Positions 19,801 through 28,287 of a stretch of DNA of 64,000 nt are shown here, one piece after another. The notes under the pieces were generated by a model. The model worked only from the letters and a program-made list of their open reading frames with translations. It searched no databases and was not told where the DNA came from. The stretch lies in contig OY288239.1 of NCBI GenBank assembly GCA_958450325.1, forward strand, positions 40,421,811-40,485,810, given 5' to 3'. The DNA comes from Agrostemma githago (Eukaryota; Streptophyta; Magnoliopsida; Caryophyllales; Caryophyllaceae). Each line of letters starts with the position of its first letter. The stretch's first letter is position 1. A program made the position numbers and the translations under genes.

Positions 19801-22614
19801 GCCTGCCCGAAAGACTGCTATCCGCTCCCTCGAATCGATCAATTGGTAGACGCCACCAGTGGCTACACCATGCTAAGCTTCTTAGACGCCTTTTCAGGCT
19901 ACCACCAAGTGTACTTGTGGCAACCGGACAGGGGGAAGTGTGCGTTCATCACTAGTTCGGGCACTTACATGTATAAGATGATGCCCTTCGGGCTCAAAAA
20001 TGCAGGGGCTACGTACCAGCGGTTGGTTGATAAAGTGTTTGAGAAACAAAAAGGTAGAAACATCGAGGCTTACGTTGACGATGCCATTGTAAAAAGCAAG
20101 GAAGACAGGGAACACCTGACAGACTTGCAGGAAACCTTCAGTTCTTTGCGCGCTTACAAAATGAAACTAAATCCGAAAAAGTGCACGTTTGGAGTCCGCT
20201 CCGGAAAATTCCTAGGGTTCTTGGTCAGTTCTCGGGGTATAGATGCCAACCCTGAAAAAATCCAGGCAGTTCTAGACCTCCCTGAGCCCAAGACCATCAG
20301 AGACATCCAGCGCCTGACGGGTCGAATGGCCGCCTTGGCCCGATTCATTGCCCGATCAGCAGACAGAGCCACTCCTTTTTTCAAAATACTGAAAGGAAAC
20401 AAACAGTTCAAATGGGAAAGCGAGCAGAAAGAGGCCTTCGAGCAACTGAAAGACCATCTTAAGAGGCTCCCTACCCTGGCAAGACCAGTAGCAGGAGAAA
20501 AACTTTTCCTCTACATTGCAGTAACCAATATAACTGTCAGCGCAGTCATCCTACGAGAAGAGGCAGGCACCCAGCAACCTATATACTTTGTGAGTCATGC
20601 GCTGGGGGCAGCTGAGAAGAATTATCCGATGGTTGAAAAAGCCGCCTACGCGGTCATAATTGCAGCCAGGAAGCTCAAACCTTACTTTGACGCGCATCCA
20701 GTCATAGTCCTCACCGACCAACCCCTGGAAAAGGTGTTGGAAAAATTTGAAAAATCAGGGAGATTGTTGAAATGGGCAATTGAGCTGAGTGGGCTTGGTA
20801 TATCTTATCAGTCAAGAACAGCCATCAAAGCCCAAGCTTTGGCGGACTTTTTGGCTGAGTGCTCCCACTCAGGGGAGGAGGAAGCCCCTGCCCAGGAATG
20901 GACCGTATATACTGACGGGTCCTCGACGGCCAACGGCGCGGGTGCAGGCGTCGTGCTAACCAGCCCAGAAGGGACCGACTTTGAGCACGCTCTCAGGTTC
21001 GTTTTCCCAGCATCAAACAATGAAGCAGAGTATGAAGCAGTACTCGCAGGCGTCAGGCTGGCTAAAGCCGCAGGGGCAGAACGAATTGTTTTAGCAACAG
21101 ACTCCCAGCTCATCGCCAACCAAATCAATGGAGAATACGAAGCAAGAGACCAAGCAATGGCCGCATATCTGGAGATGGTAAAGGGAGAATTGTCCGGCCT
21201 GAAATCATATGAGGTCAAACAAATTCCTCGATCCCAGAACAACAGAGCAGATGCCCTGTCAAAACTGGCAAGCTCCAGTCTGCAGGACATCCGGAGATCA
21301 GTATGGGTTGACGTTTTACACGAGAAGTCTACTGATCCCTGTCAAACGATTAATGCCGTAGAAAAAGAGCTGGAAAGCTGGATGACCCCTTTCGTCCAGT
21401 ACAAGAGGCACGGTATCTTACCGTCAGACTCATTACAAAAGAGGAAGGTACAGGCTAAAGTAGCCTGGTTCATATTCATTAATGGAGAACTCTACAAAAA
21501 GTCCTTTACTTATCCCCTGCTTAAATGCCTACGGGCGGATCAAGCCGCTGAGGTATTGGATGATATCCACTCAGGGATTTGTGGACATCACATTGGCGGG
21601 AGGTCGCTGGCCCACAAAGCCCTCAGGGCAGGCTATTACTGGCCTACCATGCTGACAGATGCCAAGAGCCTGACCCAAAAATGCAGAAAATGCCAACTCT
21701 TTGCCCCATCGATCCATGCCCCGGCCCAGGAGCTCAGGCCAATCCTATCTCCCATCCCCTTTGCTCAATGGGGGATGGACATCCTCGGACCCTTCACAGT
21801 GGCCACAGGGGGCAGAAAATTCTTAATTGTCGCCATAGACTACTTCACCAAATGGGTGGAGGCTGAAGCAGTGCCCAACATCACTGAGCCGGCGGTCCGA
21901 AAGGTGATCTGGCGAAATATCATCACCCGGTTCGGTGTACCAAAGATGCTGGTATTTGACCACGGCAGGCAGTTCGATAATGACCCACTAAGAATCTGGC
22001 TGGAAAGCCACAACATCTCAGTCGCCTACTCAGCTGTCTGCCATCCTCAAACCAATGGACAGGCGGAAGAAGCCAACAAACAAATTCTGAACGGCCTGAA
22101 GAAAATGGTGGATGACTGCAAAGGTAGGTGGGCTGATGAACTCCCTAGTATACTCTGGTCCATCCGAACTACCAGAAAGGAGTCTACGGGCCAGACCCCA
22201 TTTGGCCTGGTATATGGAGCAGAGGCTCTATTGCCAATCGAGACAAGAATCCCCTCTCTGCGTTCCCTGCAGTACGACCAAGCTGAAAACGAAGCTGCTA
22301 TGGTTGAAGCCTTAGACCTGGTGAATGAACTAAGGGAGGAAGCCAGTACCAACATCGCTGCCTACCAGCAGCGAATGAGGAAAAATTTCAACAGCAAGGT
22401 CCGTCAGAGGAGTTTTCAGATGGGCGAGTTAGTTCTGAGAAAGACGCAGGCGATTGGGAAGTCAAAAGAGCATGGAAAGCTGAGTGCCAATTGGGAGGGC
22501 CCATACCAAGTAACTCAGGTTTTGGGGCCAGGCACGTACAAGATAGCCAATCTAGAAGGACAAGAGCTAAGCGCTCACTGGAACGCAGACACGCTAAAGA
22601 AATATTACGTCTGA
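16894..22614 (+). CDS. gag-pol: Gag-pol polyprotein, Tat/Retand lineage, 1906 residues, intact
   Basis: A single frame encodes the enzymes for copying and integrating TE-2, starting at ATG 90 bases after the LTR. Domains in order: a basic, Pro/Arg-rich N terminus; gag capsid-type domain at about 309-420 (PTIKFDGTTDPEDHLAAF); an atypical zinc knuckle at 551-564 (C-x2-H, then GH-x4-C); aspartic protease active site at Asp683 (MVDTGAYTNLL); reverse transcriptase at about 900-1110 with YVDD at 1060-1063; first RNase H at about 1205-1306; a second, archaeal-type RNase H at about 1336-1459 (YTDGSS, Asp1341); integrase H2C2 zinc finger from about 1559; and catalytic D1629, D1689, E1725, the last two 35 residues apart as required. 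The fold around the second Asp reads FDHGRQFD instead of the usual SDNGTQF. No chromodomain follows; the protein ends at the integrase C terminus. The dual RNase H is the Tat-lineage hallmark. No stop or frameshift is visible, so it may be active. Confidence 0.97.
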   Translation: MPEIVDASTGAGPTVPPVTPLYGMPLSERVPPATILGVGGTNPLGGSNTAVTPELGARPGRALNLTPAQMAQAAAFFSAMLDQEFTPEDLVGRVASAPRQPSPVSRDEAGGTRRTAARNAQRKARRTAQMYTHVQRRITTGKPEPPVQQAFSIHTTESASGGQGGLSQGLQERMRPREPVSKRLGERPDGVFSRLTPAAKEQSAPGLSQSLQSRLNRGQPLESRYHQGENLCHSQRKRPRQASSGTEDEAASRPPPRNRSPSTRKPTHKQWESHGNQSGESRSRLVGRPTKTPLHPEVQEYPIPKIKMPTIKFDGTTDPEDHLAAFESHMGMYDVDDAIWCKVFPTTLVGLAQGWFRDLRQGSIRFFIELAEIFLEQYAGNKRRRLTRFDLMTLKQKKGESVREYMRRFDLSYQQVREIDDSTAAYALTISLLPGEMKNQMIRAQPETLAMARKIAEGFILQEEFHGLTDTPAGQTKSQGGPQGGRGRSEPGKQKEGDTPKKERPVYQPRFDSYTALNKSRAEIFELEKETAKWNRPNKPRSPKGDPKKFCTFHDCIGHTTEECRHLKDEIEKLIRNGWLANYAAKNKSQKEVSEKPEGSVQNRMVIHVISGSTEGQLSRRGQKRQMRELRNQICYAEKEGSPRGVTLSITPDDAGRVIYPHSDPLVLSLEISNHIVRRCMVDTGAYTNLLYKDAFEKMGLEKRHLRPAPGSLYGFSGAGVLPMGVIDLPVTFGEGSTARNVRATFVVVDARSAYNALIGRATLDEIEAAISIRALTIAYVTDFGLEGKIRGDQKSARQCYSVALQEHEKDRKGKRKADGSPCREGEVPVEHPVSDRLEPGGESMLVDLEPGRQVLVGTGLEESYQAELVRLLRENKDVFAYSADEMPGVDPSCIVHKLNVSMDARPVKQKKRNMSAEKDAAIKEEIDKLLKADFIEVCDYPEWLANVVMVKKSSGAWRMCVDFTNLNKACPKDCYPLPRIDQLVDATSGYTMLSFLDAFSGYHQVYLWQPDRGKCAFITSSGTYMYKMMPFGLKNAGATYQRLVDKVFEKQKGRNIEAYVDDAIVKSKEDREHLTDLQETFSSLRAYKMKLNPKKCTFGVRSGKFLGFLVSSRGIDANPEKIQAVLDLPEPKTIRDIQRLTGRMAALARFIARSADRATPFFKILKGNKQFKWESEQKEAFEQLKDHLKRLPTLARPVAGEKLFLYIAVTNITVSAVILREEAGTQQPIYFVSHALGAAEKNYPMVEKAAYAVIIAARKLKPYFDAHPVIVLTDQPLEKVLEKFEKSGRLLKWAIELSGLGISYQSRTAIKAQALADFLAECSHSGEEEAPAQEWTVYTDGSSTANGAGAGVVLTSPEGTDFEHALRFVFPASNNEAEYEAVLAGVRLAKAAGAERIVLATDSQLIANQINGEYEARDQAMAAYLEMVKGELSGLKSYEVKQIPRSQNNRADALSKLASSSLQDIRRSVWVDVLHEKSTDPCQTINAVEKELESWMTPFVQYKRHGILPSDSLQKRKVQAKVAWFIFINGELYKKSFTYPLLKCLRADQAAEVLDDIHSGICGHHIGGRSLAHKALRAGYYWPTMLTDAKSLTQKCRKCQLFAPSIHAPAQELRPILSPIPFAQWGMDILGPFTVATGGRKFLIVAIDYFTKWVEAEAVPNITEPAVRKVIWRNIITRFGVPKMLVFDHGRQFDNDPLRIWLESHNISVAYSAVCHPQTNGQAEEANKQILNGLKKMVDDCKGRWADELPSILWSIRTTRKESTGQTPFGLVYGAEALLPIETRIPSLRSLQYDQAENEAAMVEALDLVNELREEASTNIAAYQQRMRKNFNSKVRQRSFQMGELVLRKTQAIGKSKEHGKLSANWEGPYQVTQVLGPGTYKIANLEGQELSAHWNADTLKKYYV

Positions 22615-22860
22615 ACAAAAATGTAGGAAGTTTTCACTTTTACTAAAGTAAAAAAGGCGGAGGACGATCAGAAATGTCGACGGCTCCGACCACCCCAATG
22701 TCAAAAAGAATTTTAAGAGAAATGAGAAGATACAGATTCATACTCGTTGCCTGTTCACACTCGCGTCTCTCACACACAAACGAGCAGGGGGCAATAGGGG
22801 GAGGCCCCCTTGTTGCCAAAATTGGGAAAAGTGAACCCCCCAACGCAAACCAAAAAAGCC
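22615..22860 (+). other. TE-2 post-pol spacer
   Basis: This is a short non-coding link between the pol stop and the tandem array. It includes a stretch (22788-22820) whose complement recurs in TE-6 near 40410-40430, so it belongs to the family's conserved 3' region. Confidence 0.6.
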
Positions 22861-23605
22861 ACCCTGCTTACCTCTGGGCAGGCAGGGGGCAGGCCCCCTG
22901 GACTTTGAACGAAAAGCCAGGAACAGGCCAGGCTAACAAGGACTGGGGGCAGGCCCCCTGGACTTTGAACGAAAAGCCAGGAACAGGCCAGGCTAACAAG
23001 GACTGGGGGCAGGCCCCCCAACCTTGTATAAAAAACGCAAAAGCTACCCTGCCTGCCTCTGGGCAGGCAGGGGGCAGGCCCCCTGGACTTTGAACGAAAA
23101 GCCAGGAACAGGCCAGGCTAACAAGGACTGGGGGCAGGCCCCCCAACCTTGTATAAAAAACGCAAAAGCTACCCTGCCTGCCTCTGGGCAGGCAGAGGGC
23201 AGGCCCCCTGGACTTTGAACGAAAAGCCAGGAACAGGCCAGGCTAACAAGGACTGGGGGCAGGCCCCCCAACCTTGTATAAAAGACACAAAAGCCACCCT
23301 GCCTACCTCTGGGCAGGCCGGGGGCAGGCCCCCTGGACTTTGAACGAAAAGCCAGGAGCAGGCTAGGCTAACAAGGACTGGGGGAAGGCCCCCCAACCTT
23401 GTATAAAAAATACAAAGAGCCACCCTGCTCATCTCTGGGCAAGCAGGGGGCAGGCCCCCTGGACTTTGAACGAAAAGCCAGGGACAGGCCAAGATAACAA
23501 GGACTGGGGGCAGGCCCCCCAACCTTGTATAAAAAAAAAACACGGGAGCCACCCTGCTTACCTCCAGGCAGGCAGGGGGCAGGCCCCGTGGACTCTGAAC
23601 AAGAG
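22861..23605. repeat. TE-2 tandem array, 125-bp unit, about five and a half copies
   Basis: Units are marked by CCTTGTATAAAAAA (near 23020, 23145, 23270, 23397 and 23521) and by GGGCAGGCCCCCTGGAC. The monomer is about 125 bases. A partial unit of about 60 bases is duplicated at 22890-23010. TE-6 has the diverged counterpart with a 130-base unit. Open frames of 60-140 residues on both strands across it are repeat artefacts. Tandem repeats in this 3' untranslated position are known for Tat-lineage elements and can seed satellites. Confidence 0.95.
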
Positions 23606-23836
23606 CCAGGGACAGGCTATAACAAACGCGATCAAACAGACAACAAAAAGATCCCTAAAATCTTAAAAGCAGTTATGCCATATAAAGCCAAAAGAGGTAT
23701 TCCACAAACAAAACCCATGAAGGGTGGAAAGGTCTCTACAAAGTTGAAGAAAAAACCGAGTAGCAAAAATTACAGAAAAACCATGAACACTGGTTCAACA
23801 CAAGAGAATAAAAGCCTTCGTAAAAGAGAAGGGGCG

Positions 23837-25750
23837 TCACGGAGCATCCTGGCGAGCGTTGGCGTCTGCTTCAGGCTGCCTGGTCACCCGGGCTTCATCC
23901 TTGGCAGAGTAAAGGCTCCGGAAAGCGTCCTCGTCAAAAGTAGGGAACATCTCCCCTATCACCTCCATAACCAATGCCAGAGAGGAATTGGCGCCGCTCA
24001 CAAAGCTGGCACCCACCGCTTCCTCAGTCTCCGCAGCCAGGGTCTCTTTCTCTTTCGCCCATTCCCCCTTAGCCTGGTCGAAAGCCGACTTTGCCTGCGA
24101 CAACTGCTCCTCCAGGACCGTCACTCTCCCCTTCAAATGTCCCATCTCGGCCAGAGATATGTTAGCACGATCCAACGATTGCCGGTTCTCCTTCAGTTCG
24201 GCCTCTAACTTGGAAACCTCCTTCACAGCCATTTCCCCCTGCTTCCTGGCCTCTTCCAACTCCCCCTCTAGCCTTGTCATTTTGTCTTTCAAGGAGCTTA
24301 TCAAGGAGACGTCCCTCTCTATCATGGCCAGGCGGTCGGGAGGAGGAGCCCCAGGGGCAACTGTTAGCTCCTCATCACTCAGGCGGCTGAGAGCTGCTAG
24401 TTCCGCAGATGCCAACATGACCTTGGAAGTACGCTGAATGTATTGAAGCACCTGATGAGAAGTAGAAGTCACCATCTTTGTGAGGCGGTCGGCCAAGACA
24501 GCCCCAGAGTCAGAAAGTAGGCCCGAAACATCCACGCTATCCCCAGCCGTGTAGTGGAACTCCACATTTTCCTCTTGGAAGGGAATGCTAGAGGGCTCAC
24601 GGGCAGGGCGCTTCGCATCAGGGGTAGAAACGTCCGCCTCCAAATCGACCACATCAGCACTAGGAGGCTCCCTCTCCCTTTTCCTCCTTGTTTCCAAGGG
24701 AACGCTCTCCCCCGTCCCCTCGGAATCACCAGGCTGCGTTCCCTGCGAGATCCGAGGGCCAGCCGGAGAAGCACCCTGCTTTTGACCAGGGGAAGGAGTA
24801 GCTCCTGAAGTGACCTCCGCTTCCCCCTGCTCATGAACGCTGGGAGTAGGAGTCGCCGGCTTCGACGAAGGCAGCCGAGGGGGGAGAGGTAATCTTCGAC
24901 CAGCGGCAAAATCCTTCACAAGCTTCATGAGGGCCTTGCTTCCTTTTCTGAAATTTGGTGGAAGAGAAGGACGCTTTGAAAGAACGTGCAATTCCTCGCT
25001 CAAGCCTAACCTTCTGACCTGCTTCTTGGTCCAGGTCCAAGAGTAGGAATCTGCAGGAAAGGAAAGGCGGTCATTTAAAAAACAGGGAGAAATAAAATCC
25101 CTGGAAAATCGTGACAACAAGAAAACCCTAGAACTACCTTCAAGGCCACGAATCAGGCCCATGGGAAGCAGGTACTCGTCTGTCGTGATGAGCTCCGCAT
25201 GAGGGAGCCAGAAAACAGGGCAAAAGTTCCCATGTTTATCCGTCACGATCTCAAACTTCTTTATCAAAATCTTCTCCTTATCGCTCAGCCTGACTTCCAG
25301 AGCCTTCCCCCCAACACGAGGATGATACTCCTCACGTGTCTCCATGCGGGTATGGACATGATTCCTAAAATGTCTAGGAATTTTCCACCCCGACGCACTG
25401 TGGACATATATGAAATTGTTTTTCCAGTCCTTGAGACTGCTCATGGCCGGCCAGACCAAGGCGTACTTTTTCTGTCTCAGCAGAGACCAATAACCAGGGG
25501 AGCCATCCCCCCCAGATGAAGACACCATTTGGAGGCCAACCATAAAGCGAAGGGCGTCAATGTAGGGCCCCTCGCCATGGAACAGGCAGGTCCAAGTGTA
25601 GGCCACTAATGCCCTAATGGCCGTTGCGGTTAACTGAGCGATGGCGACGTTCATCCTCCTGAAAGTTTCTTCCAGGAAGGGATGCAACGGGAATCGCACG
25701 CCGAATTCTAGAGCCTTATGAAAGACGGCTACCCCTCTGGGGGACAGCAT
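23837..25750 (-). CDS. Antisense ORF, Transposase_28-type ('putative gypsy type') protein, main part
   Basis: This 637-residue frame lies antisense between pol and the 3' LTR, where Tat-lineage elements carry an extra ORF of unknown role. The N-terminal 230 or so residues (GVAVFHKALEFGVRFPLHPF and KKYALVWPAMSS) match my memory of the PF04195-type family. A Pro/Ser/Thr/Glu-rich linker follows (about 275-360), with a basic patch RRKRERE that may be a nuclear signal. A long coiled coil runs at about 470-590, rich in Leu, Glu and Lys heptads. The family's conserved start lies upstream in another frame (25729-26157), overlapping by 22 bases at a run of five C, so the whole gene is split by a one-base frame change. 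Whether that is a mutation, a programmed shift or a splice (CTGTCCCCCAG looks like an acceptor) cannot be told here. Confidence 0.8.
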   Translation of the reverse strand: MLSPRGVAVFHKALEFGVRFPLHPFLEETFRRMNVAIAQLTATAIRALVAYTWTCLFHGEGPYIDALRFMVGLQMVSSSGGDGSPGYWSLLRQKKYALVWPAMSSLKDWKNNFIYVHSASGWKIPRHFRNHVHTRMETREEYHPRVGGKALEVRLSDKEKILIKKFEIVTDKHGNFCPVFWLPHAELITTDEYLLPMGLIRGLEGSSRVFLLSRFSRDFISPCFLNDRLSFPADSYSWTWTKKQVRRLGLSEELHVLSKRPSLPPNFRKGSKALMKLVKDFAAGRRLPLPPRLPSSKPATPTPSVHEQGEAEVTSGATPSPGQKQGASPAGPRISQGTQPGDSEGTGESVPLETRRKREREPPSADVVDLEADVSTPDAKRPAREPSSIPFQEENVEFHYTAGDSVDVSGLLSDSGAVLADRLTKMVTSTSHQVLQYIQRTSKVMLASAELAALSRLSDEELTVAPGAPPPDRLAMIERDVSLISSLKDKMTRLEGELEEARKQGEMAVKEVSKLEAELKENRQSLDRANISLAEMGHLKGRVTVLEEQLSQAKSAFDQAKGEWAKEKETLAAETEEAVGASFVSGANSSLALVMEVIGEMFPTFDEDAFRSLYSAKDEARVTRQPEADANARQDAP

Positions 25751-26157
25751 ACTGTGTCTTTTTCCCCAGGGATCACCACTGTGTACCCCTCCCCAAAGTT
25801 ATAAAACTGCTCGATGGCCTCAGCCGCATTACATTCCAAAATCAGATCCCTATTCTTAGCTTCGGGATAGGTCTGTAAGGGAATCGCGTATTTTTCTTTG
25901 TCCAAAAAGTAGGTCCTCCCTCTCTCCCTGCGGATGAGAGGACCGGCCACCCTGGCAGGATCCACCTCCAGGGCCTCGTCATCGGAATCAATCACATCGA
26001 AGGGAGCTGGGTCGGGTGACTCAGCACCCTCTCCCCTGTGATCGTCTTCCTCCCTGGGGCCAACCCCGGAGGAAGAGGCAACGTCACGACGACCACCGTC
26101 GCCGCCGCCAGTTCTTCCGAGCAAAGAATCAAAGGAAAGGGGGTGGACTCGCGACAT
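25729..26157 (-). CDS. Antisense ORF, N-terminal part of the Transposase_28-type protein
   Basis: This 142-residue frame starts at ATG 26157. It has a Gly/Arg/Asp/Glu-rich acidic leader and then the start of the family domain (ECNAAEAIEQFYNFGEGYTV, then VIPGEKDTVC). The expected continuation (SPRGVAVFHKALEFG) is in the frame of the 637-residue ORF, so this is the front of the same protein. A TATA-like box lies about 206 bases upstream at 26363-26371 on the minus strand. Confidence 0.75.
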   Translation of the reverse strand: MSRVHPLSFDSLLGRTGGGDGGRRDVASSSGVGPREEDDHRGEGAESPDPAPFDVIDSDDEALEVDPARVAGPLIRRERGRTYFLDKEKYAIPLQTYPEAKNRDLILECNAAEAIEQFYNFGEGYTVVIPGEKDTVCCPPEG

Positions 26158-26362
26158 TTAGGCTACAGAAGGGAAGAAAAGAAGCGAAAGATTTGAAAAA
26201 TTCTAACCTAAAAAACGCCGGTGAAGTTGTCAGAGACGGCGACAAGAGGTGATCCTTGCTCCTCAAAGAAAAAGCGCTCGGTCAATGAAGGAGATTCAAG
26301 AAGTGTTAGGGGGAGTAAAGGTATCAAGAAGAGTAAAAAGAAGAGAATGAAGGGAGAGAAGG

Positions 26363-26371
26363 GTTTATATA
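26363..26371 (-). promoter_or_regulatory. TATA-like box for the antisense Transposase_28-type gene
   Basis: The minus strand reads CTTTTTATATAAACCC. Expected initiation near 26335 would leave a leader of about 180 bases before ATG 26157. Inference from position and sequence only. Confidence 0.5.
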
Positions 26372-26519
26372 AAAAGCCCAAAGAAGTTCGAAAGGCGGAA
26401 CCCCTGACAAAACCCTCGAAGACCGTCCACGTGTCACATACTGAACACCAACTGCTCACCTTTTTCAAAAAGAGCCTAGGTAAACGGAAACGTCAGAGAG
26501 AAAGGTCAATCAACGACCT

Positions 26520-26543
26520 CATTCAAAAAAAAAAAAAAAAAAA
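26520..26543. repeat. Homopolymer A run within TE-2
   Basis: There are about 20 consecutive A (T on the antisense strand) between the two antisense units. It may be a remnant of a poly(A)-tailed insertion, but I see no flanking duplication. Confidence 0.5.
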
Positions 26544-26674
26544 ATACGCAAAACATTCATTTCATTGAAAACCCCGCAAGGGAAAGATACATCGTGGGAC
26601 GGGCATGAAAGAAAATTACATAAGGCTCAAAAAATTTCCAGCCTGACAGAAATCAAAGGCCCTGCCACGCAGGC

Positions 26675-27256
26675 CTAGTCGTCTCCCAAGTCTGGGGAAT
26701 AATCTCCAGGACTGCCTGGACTCCCGAGAGCCGAACCCCAATCCCAACTGGGGGAACCCTGAAAGGGGTCATCTGAAGCCCCGTCTTCGTCCCTGTCGCT
26801 CAGGCAGCCAAGACCTTCGCTGTCGTCAGAGTCATAGCTGCTGTCTTCCCAGTCCCTTCCAAAAGGGACAGCTCGGGACTCGTCGCAAGTGCGACAGCCT
26901 GTCTTCTTTACAGGCGAAGAAGGACCCGATTCCAAGGAGGAATCACTGTCAGAATTGAGGCCGAATTGTTCAGGGTGCAGCCATGGAAAACACTCATGAC
27001 ACCCCCTATCATAACAGCCCCCTCCCTGGGGGCAACGCCTAAACCTAGGCACAGCAGGAGGAGAGGACCTCCTAGGGCGTTTGCCCATCCTAATGGAGGC
27101 CTTCCGACCCCTCCGGCGAAGGCGAAGCCGTGAACAGCGACTTCGGCGAACAGCTAAATAAGCAGTCCGCGCATATCTAAGCCTCCAAAACCCTCTAAAG
27201 ATGAAGGAAACATGTTTGACTCCGCGACGAACTACGCTTTTCTTGATCCAAGTCAT
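26675..27256 (-). CDS. Second antisense ORF of TE-2, basic/Cys-rich/acidic protein, unknown
   Basis: The frame is open from 27301 (GTG); the first ATG is at 27256, giving 193 residues. After a short hydrophobic start there is a strongly basic segment with runs such as RRSRCSRLRLRRRGRK and a possible nuclear signal GKRPRR. A compact Cys cluster (RRCPQGGGCYDRGCHEC) follows, then a second pair (GCRTC), then a Ser/Asp/Glu-rich acidic tail. I do not recognise a family. It is separated by about 520 bases from the other antisense ORF and has its own TATA-like box just upstream. Codon sense is plausible but there is no second copy here to test it, since TE-6 has lost this region. Confidence 0.5.
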   Translation of the reverse strand: MTWIKKSVVRRGVKHVSFIFRGFWRLRYARTAYLAVRRSRCSRLRLRRRGRKASIRMGKRPRRSSPPAVPRFRRCPQGGGCYDRGCHECFPWLHPEQFGLNSDSDSSLESGPSSPVKKTGCRTCDESRAVPFGRDWEDSSYDSDDSEGLGCLSDRDEDGASDDPFQGSPSWDWGSALGSPGSPGDYSPDLGDD

Positions 27257-27322
27257 GTTCAAAATGAGGAAAATGGAAAGATTGAAGGTAGAATGAAGCA
27301 CAAATGATCAAGGAAGCTAAGG

Positions 27323-27330
27323 ATTTTATA
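27323..27330 (-). promoter_or_regulatory. TATA-like box for the second antisense ORF
   Basis: The minus strand reads CTTGGTATAAAATCC. Initiation about 30 bases downstream (near 27295) would make ATG 27256 the first start codon, about 40 bases into the transcript. Confidence 0.5.
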
Positions 27331-27610
27331 CCAAGGAAAACACCGCATTAATGAACGCTCCAACCACCCTGGGAGGGGAGCCACCAATCAGGAACTCTTC
27401 ACGGTTCCCCAAAATCCGCCCAGAAGAAAAGAACAATCATTACAAAAAGTGCTCTCGCCTCTTTGCATTCCTGACAGGAGCAGTACAAAGCTCCATTGGG
27501 AAGGCGCGAAGCATTAAATGCTACAACAAGACGTGGAAGTCAACCCCCCTCCAAGCAAGAGTCGCCAGCAGAAGAGAAGCCTCGCTTCCCTCCTACTGAC
27601 GAAGGCCAAT

Positions 27611-28287
27611 TGATTGGGGTGGGCCGCCTGTCAATCAACCGCCTGCTGGGCAGGCCCCGGGACGGTTCCCGTCAGGGAATCGAAAGGCCAGCCTCCCAGC
27701 AAGGACCTGGAACAAAGCATGACACTTAAGGTTAGCCGTCAGCCGCCGAGGGCACGGGCTAACCCAGCCTGTCGGAGCTTGGCAGCCCCCTGCCTGGAGA
27801 CTGTCTGCCCTGGGAGAATCCCTGGCCAGCAGGGTCAGGACCCCCAGGGGCCCTCTCGTCATTTTGCCTAAGGTAATTGGGAATGGATGGATGAGAGGCC
27901 GCCACTTGTCACTCCTCTATCCAACCATTCCTCCTTCTCTTCTCTCTCTTGTGGGAAGGTATAAATACCTCCCCATTTCCCACATGAGAGGGGTTGGATT
28001 TTCTCTCTCTAGACTTTTACTCCTAAAACGCCGCCTAGTTCCTCACGAGCTAGGTTCGTAAAGGCATTTCACGGACTGACTTAGGCATCGGAGAGGGTTT
28101 CCTCGGACAACCTCCGAGGCCCTGTGCGTTCATTGTGCAGGGAGCAGGCCGTTTTCCGCCGGGAAAGTCCGATTCAGGGAGTAAGAGGAAGGGGAGACCA
28201 AGGGAATTAAGCAATCAGTTGTTCACCATTAAATCGATTATACTGTCCGGATCCTAGACCGGGCAAATTGTTTCCGTGACCGGAACA
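27611..28287 (+). repeat. TE-2 3' LTR (677 bp)
   Basis: It is collinear with the 5' LTR with one visible difference (28261 G). The expected polypurine tract does not abut it: the preceding bases are ACGAAGGCCAAT, and the nearest purine run (AGAAGAGAAG) is about 30 bases upstream. Confidence 0.96.

Larger units (their letters stand above)
16128..28287 (+). mobile_element. TE-2: complete young Retand/Tat-type Ty3/gypsy element (12,160 bp)
   Basis: Two 677-base LTRs (16128-16804 and 27611-28287) differ, by eye, only at 16778 (A) versus 28261 (G). Between them are a primer site, one uninterrupted gag-pol ORF with two RNase H domains, a 125-bp tandem array, and antisense ORFs between pol and the 3' LTR. 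This is the Tat-lineage plan. The target duplication is exact. It is the only element here that looks able to code its own transposition proteins. Base composition is visibly more GC-rich than its surroundings. Confidence 0.96.

Noticed and set aside
17134..22618. Antisense frames of 60-160 residues inside gag-pol
   Set aside because: Shadow frames of a long GC-rich coding region, without domains or promoter.
22674..23666. Frames of 60-140 residues on both strands downstream of pol
   Set aside because: They follow the 125-bp tandem unit; 125 is not a multiple of three, and the frames exist on both strands.
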